Below are positions 4,760 through 7,600 of a stretch of 7,600 bases of DNA, in pieces. Within the stretch, counting starts at the first letter, position 1. Each line of letters starts with the position of its first letter. The notes under the pieces were generated by a model, which was not told where the DNA came from, did no database searches, and worked only from the letters and a program-made list of their open reading frames with translations. The position numbers and the translations under genes were made by a program. Source of the stretch: Chloroflexota bacterium (GTDB taxonomy: Bacteria > Chloroflexota > Dormibacteria > Dormibacterales > Dormibacteraceae); NCBI GenBank assembly GCA_005880755.1, contig VBGV01000118.1:1-7600 (forward strand), given 5' to 3'.

Positions 4760-6073
4760 GTGGCTGACGAGGAGAAATTCGACGCGGTCGTCGTCGGCGC
4801 AGGGCCGGCCGGCACCGCCTCGGCGATCACCATGGCCAAAGCCGGGCTACAGGTTGCCCTCCTGGAGCGCGGCGCCAAGCCCGGTTCGAAGAACGTCATG
4901 GGCGGCATCCTCTACAACCACTACCTCGAAGAGATCGTAGGCGAGGAATGGAAGCAGGCTCCGCTCGAGCGACCCATCATCGAGGAGCGGCGCTGGATGA
5001 TGACGCCGGACGCCGCGATCAGCTTCGACTACAAGAACATCCGCAACCGGACACATCCCCACTCCTACTCGGTCCTTCGGGCCCGGTTCGACCCCTGGTT
5101 CGCCGAGCAGGCCGAGAAGGCCGGGGCGATGGTGGTCCCAGAGACGGTCGTCGAGCGCTTGATCGTCAAGAACGGTCGCGTCATCGGTGTGGCGACCGGA
5201 CGCGGCGACGACGTATACGCCGACGTCACGATCGTTTGCGAGGGCATCGGACTCGGTACGGGCCTGCTCGAAAGCACGGTCATCAACGGCAAGCCGTTGC
5301 GCCGCAAGCTGCGTCCCAACGAGGTTGCCATGGCGGTCAAGGAGATCATGCAGCTCGACCCCGGCCTCATCGAGGAGCGGTTCAACTGCGAGTCGGGCGA
5401 GGGCTGCACCGTGGAGTGCTTCGGAGATTCGACGATGGGGATGTCCGGGTTCATGTTCATCTACACCAACCGCGACACGCTGTCGGTCGGAGGCGGTGCG
5501 CTGCTGAGCGAGTTCAACCAGACGCTTCGTACGCCTAACGACCTGATGGAGCACTTCAAGCAGCACCCCGCGGTCAAGCCGCTGCTCCGTGGCGCGGAGA
5601 CGGTCGAGTACCTGGCGCACCTCATCCCGGAGGGCGGCTATCGCGGCATCCCCAAGGTCTACGGTCCGGGCTACCTCGTTTGCGGCGACGCGGCGATGCT
5701 TTCGAACCCGGTGCACCGGGAGGGTTCGAACCTCGCCATGGAGTCAGGGCGGCTCGCGGGTGAGACCGTGATCCACTGCAAGGAGCTCGGCGACTTCTCA
5801 GAGCGAAGACTGGCCGAGTACAGGGGCAGGCTCGACCACTCCTGGATCATGGCCGACATGAAGAAGTACGACCAGGCCGTGCCGCTGCTCGAGCACAACC
5901 CCCAGATGCTGACGAAGTACCCGCAGGTGCTGGACCGCGCGCTGGACGAGTTCTTCCGCGTCGACGGGACGTCGAAGTGGGACAAGCAGAAGAACATCCT
6001 GAAGATGCTGCGCAAAGAGGGTCTGTTCCGCATGGGCTGGGACACGTTCAAAGCCCTGTGGGCGATGAAGTGA
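4760..6073 (+). CDS. fixC: FixC-type electron transfer flavoprotein-quinone oxidoreductase
   Basis: This 437-residue flavoprotein belongs to the FixC / ETF-QO family, which passes electrons between electron transfer flavoprotein and the quinone pool at the inner face of the membrane. An N-terminal Rossmann FAD site is clear (VVVGAGPAGTASA, with GxGxxG at 13-18 and an acidic Glu-Arg at the end of strand 2). GSKNVMGGILYNHYLEEI, the second FAD motif CGDAAMLSNPVHREGSNLAM (GD at 309-310) and the C-terminal helices with KYPQVLDRALDEFF are all FixC-like. The length equals FixC, and the protein ends without the 4Fe-4S ferredoxin domain found at the end of mitochondrial-type ETF-QO. That domain would be a separate fixX gene, but none follows. 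The start is a GTG at 4760 without a Shine-Dalgarno, 9 bp from divergent coaE. The next gene overlaps its stop by 4 bp. Role in acyl-CoA oxidation or another ETF-linked dehydrogenation is inferred. Confidence 0.93.
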   Translation: MADEEKFDAVVVGAGPAGTASAITMAKAGLQVALLERGAKPGSKNVMGGILYNHYLEEIVGEEWKQAPLERPIIEERRWMMTPDAAISFDYKNIRNRTHPHSYSVLRARFDPWFAEQAEKAGAMVVPETVVERLIVKNGRVIGVATGRGDDVYADVTIVCEGIGLGTGLLESTVINGKPLRRKLRPNEVAMAVKEIMQLDPGLIEERFNCESGEGCTVECFGDSTMGMSGFMFIYTNRDTLSVGGGALLSEFNQTLRTPNDLMEHFKQHPAVKPLLRGAETVEYLAHLIPEGGYRGIPKVYGPGYLVCGDAAMLSNPVHREGSNLAMESGRLAGETVIHCKELGDFSERRLAEYRGRLDHSWIMADMKKYDQAVPLLEHNPQMLTKYPQVLDRALDEFFRVDGTSKWDKQKNILKMLRKEGLFRMGWDTFKALWAMK

Positions 6074-6966
6074 AGGCGCTTCAACAGACTGAAGACGGGT
6101 TGGCTTACGAGGACGGCGTGCTCACCCTTCCTGACGGGCGCGAGCTCGCCTGGCGCTGGTGGGGCGATCCGGACGGCACGCCTTTGCTTCGCATCCAGGG
6201 CACGCCTTCTTCACGCTTGCAGCGCAACCACGATCCGAGCGTGCAGCGCGAACTTGGCGTCAGGTACCTGATGGCGGACCGAGCTGGGTTTGGCGGATCA
6301 ACTCGCAAACCCGGCCGGGGCATCGCCGACATGGCCGACGACCTCGCCGCGCTGCTGGATCATCAAGGGATCGATCGCATCGGAGCGATGGGCACCAGCG
6401 GCGGCGGGCCGCACGTGCTCGCCCTCGCGGCGCGACACCCGCAAAAGGTGTCGGCGGTCACAGTGGTTGTCGGCGCCAGCCCCCTCGCGCCGGAAGAGGT
6501 GGCAGGTCTCGTGGGCGTGAACGCGAAGGGCTACGGCCTGGCCGAGCAGGGCTGGCAGCAGCTCCACGACTTCCTGGCCGAGGTGCGTGTTCGATTGCTT
6601 GGTGACGAGGGTATGCAGGGCGTGCTGAGCGATGCACCACCCGAAGACCGGGCCATCATGGAAGACCCCGCCTGGCAGCGGATTTCTCGTGAGAACATCG
6701 CCGAGTCACTGAAGCAGGGCGCCGAAGGATGGACCGACGAGTCGTTGGTGCTGCACGGCGGCTGGGACTTCGACCCGGGGCAGGTTCGTACGCGTGTGAC
6801 GTGGTGGCACGGCGACGACGACATGAACGTGCCGTTGTCGGCGGCGCGCCGCGCCGCGACGGGCTTGCCGAAGGTCGACATCCGGACGTGGCATGGCGAA
6901 GGCCACTTCGTCTCGCTGACCCACGACCGGGAGATAGTTCAGGACCTGTTGAGCCGCTCTACCTAG
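6070..6966 (+). CDS. Alpha/beta-fold hydrolase
   Basis: This 298-residue cytosolic protein has the alpha/beta-hydrolase layout of proline iminopeptidase and epoxide or ester hydrolase relatives. The nucleophile elbow is GTSGGGPH with Ser110. The acid is most likely Asp251 in WHGDDDMNVP, and the base is His279 in WHGEGHFVS, so the triad looks complete. The strand-4 region LMADRAGFGGST (67-78) is typical. The oxyanion-side motif, normally HG, reads QGTPSSR at 43-49, with Gln in place of the first His. The start is the GTG at 6070, whose GTGA overlaps the fixC stop by 4 bp, a common sign of translational coupling; the frame is open further up but those residues are antisense-like to nothing and are only fixC out of frame. 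Its 3' end overlaps the convergent oxidoreductase gene by 8 bp. The substrate is unknown; coupling to fixC hints at a related small-molecule ester or peptide step. Confidence 0.9.
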   Translation: MKALQQTEDGLAYEDGVLTLPDGRELAWRWWGDPDGTPLLRIQGTPSSRLQRNHDPSVQRELGVRYLMADRAGFGGSTRKPGRGIADMADDLAALLDHQGIDRIGAMGTSGGGPHVLALAARHPQKVSAVTVVVGASPLAPEEVAGLVGVNAKGYGLAEQGWQQLHDFLAEVRVRLLGDEGMQGVLSDAPPEDRAIMEDPAWQRISRENIAESLKQGAEGWTDESLVLHGGWDFDPGQVRTRVTWWHGDDDMNVPLSAARRAATGLPKVDIRTWHGEGHFVSLTHDREIVQDLLSRST

Positions 6967-7600
6967 ACACGTTCACCTGGATCGTGTGATAGCCGCTCGA
7001 CCCGCTCGGATAGCTGGGTGCAGCGTGCGAGTCCTGCGGCTTGCCGGCGGCGTCCGTCGCTCGCACGATCAAGCGGTAGGCGCCCGCCTTGGGCGGGGTC
7101 CACGTGGCACGCCACAGCGCCCACGTCAGCGGCGACAGGGGCGGGTCGAACGGCGCCACGTCCCAGCTGGATCCGCCGTTGGTCGAGTACTCGACCTTGC
7201 TGACGCCCCTCGTCCCGGCAAAGGCGACGCCGCCGATCTCCATCGGGCCGAGCTTGAGGATCTCGCCGTCACGCGGGAGGTCGAAGCGCGCCGTAGTCTT
7301 CACGACCGCGTTGTGGTCCCAGCCCTGCTGCTCCCAGTAGCCGCGTGCCTCCTGGCTGACCAGGTCGATCGACTCGAGCCACTTCGGCCCCTTCATCCCG
7401 TAGTGGCCGGGAATCAGGACGCGCGCGGGAAAGCCGTGATTGATGGGCAGCGGAGCGCCGTCGAGCTCGTAGGCGACGAGGATTTCGGGGGCGGCCTGGA
7501 CTAGGTCTAGGGGCAGGCTCTCCGTGTAATCGTCGCGCGCGCGAAATGCGACCCAGGTGCCTTGTGACTGCGGCGACGCCATCGTGAGAAGGTCGCGCAG
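6959..7600 (-). CDS. Sulfite-oxidase-like molybdopterin oxidoreductase, C-terminal part (runs off the right edge)
   Basis: The minus-strand frame is open from the right edge to TAG at 6961-6959, giving 213 C-terminal residues. The first visible residues, LRDLLTMASPQSQGTWVAFR, already lie inside the catalytic domain, so the Met at 7582 is internal and not a start. DYTESLPLDLV, INHGFPARVLIPGHYGMKGP and KWLESIDLV are signature segments of the sulfite oxidase fold (SUOX / MsrP-like and related molybdopterin enzymes). The last 105 residues or so form the Ig-like Mo-co dimerisation domain (VEYSTNGGSSWDVAPF, then a WRATW beta segment and LIVRATDAAG). The presence of the dimerisation domain fits sulfite oxidase or assimilatory-nitrate-reductase types rather than MsrP, which lacks it. 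The molybdenum-ligating Cys, any Tat signal or heme domain lie outside the window, so electron acceptor and location cannot be judged. It overlaps the hydrolase tail to tail by 8 bp. Confidence 0.92.
   Translation of the reverse strand: MRDLLTMASPQSQGTWVAFRARDDYTESLPLDLVQAAPEILVAYELDGAPLPINHGFPARVLIPGHYGMKGPKWLESIDLVSQEARGYWEQQGWDHNAVVKTTARFDLPRDGEILKLGPMEIGGVAFAGTRGVSKVEYSTNGGSSWDVAPFDPPLSPLTWALWRATWTPPKAGAYRLIVRATDAAGKPQDSHAAPSYPSGSSGYHTIQVNVSR

Noticed and set aside
4847..5716. Long open frame (289 codons) on the minus strand inside fixC
   Set aside because: It is antisense to a strongly conserved FAD protein, is rich in Arg, Val, His and Asp as expected from a shadow frame in GC-rich DNA, and shows no family motif.
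1..7600. CRISPR array, transposon ends, tRNA genes or phage genes
   Set aside because: I saw no regularly spaced repeats, terminal inverted repeats next to a transposase, tRNA-like cloverleaf, integrase or structural phage gene.

Overview
This is a high-GC bacterial window of nine genes packed on both strands with almost no intergenic space. I see no RNA gene, CRISPR array, insertion sequence or prophage gene. The genes look like housekeeping and acyl-CoA or redox metabolism of a free-living, probably aerobic, chemoheterotroph. GTG and TTG starts are frequent, clear Shine-Dalgarno sequences are nearly absent, and several starts have a -10-like hexamer a few bases upstream. This would suit a Chloroflexota, Dormibacterota or actinobacterium-like soil lineage, but nothing here fixes the phylum.

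Layout. 1-229 (minus): 5' part of a membrane protein that runs off the left edge. 230-426: noncoding gap with hairpins and a long-range inverted repeat. 427-795 (minus): FlK-like hotdog acyl-CoA thioesterase. 810-1727 (plus): galU, UTP-glucose-1-phosphate uridylyltransferase, divergent from the thioesterase by 14 bp. 1774-2040 (plus): 88-residue unknown protein. 2041-2182: noncoding gap with serial hairpins. 2183-2422 (plus): small single-span membrane protein with a Ser/Thr/Pro tail. 2423-2956 (minus): unknown 177-residue protein, abutting the previous gene tail to tail. 3028-4167 (plus): family III CoA-transferase / alpha-methylacyl-CoA racemase. 4160-4750 (minus): coaE, overlapping it tail to tail by 8 bp. 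4760-6073 (plus): fixC-type ETF-quinone oxidoreductase, 9 bp from coaE head to head. 6070-6966 (plus): alpha/beta hydrolase, coupled to fixC by a 4-bp overlap. 6959-7600 (minus): C-terminal part of a sulfite-oxidase-like molybdopterin oxidoreductase, overlapping the hydrolase tail to tail by 8 bp.

How the genes may work together. Four genes touch CoA thioesters: the thioesterase, the CoA-transferase/racemase, CoaE (last step of CoA synthesis) and the FixC-like protein (passes electrons from acyl-CoA dehydrogenases, via ETF, to quinone). They lie on alternating strands, so this is a loose theme and not one operon. Only fixC and the hydrolase look like a real transcription and translation unit. 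I found no convincing new defence or mobile system. The most unusual features are the fused gene junctions, the apparent leaderless starts and the two structured intergenic gaps.
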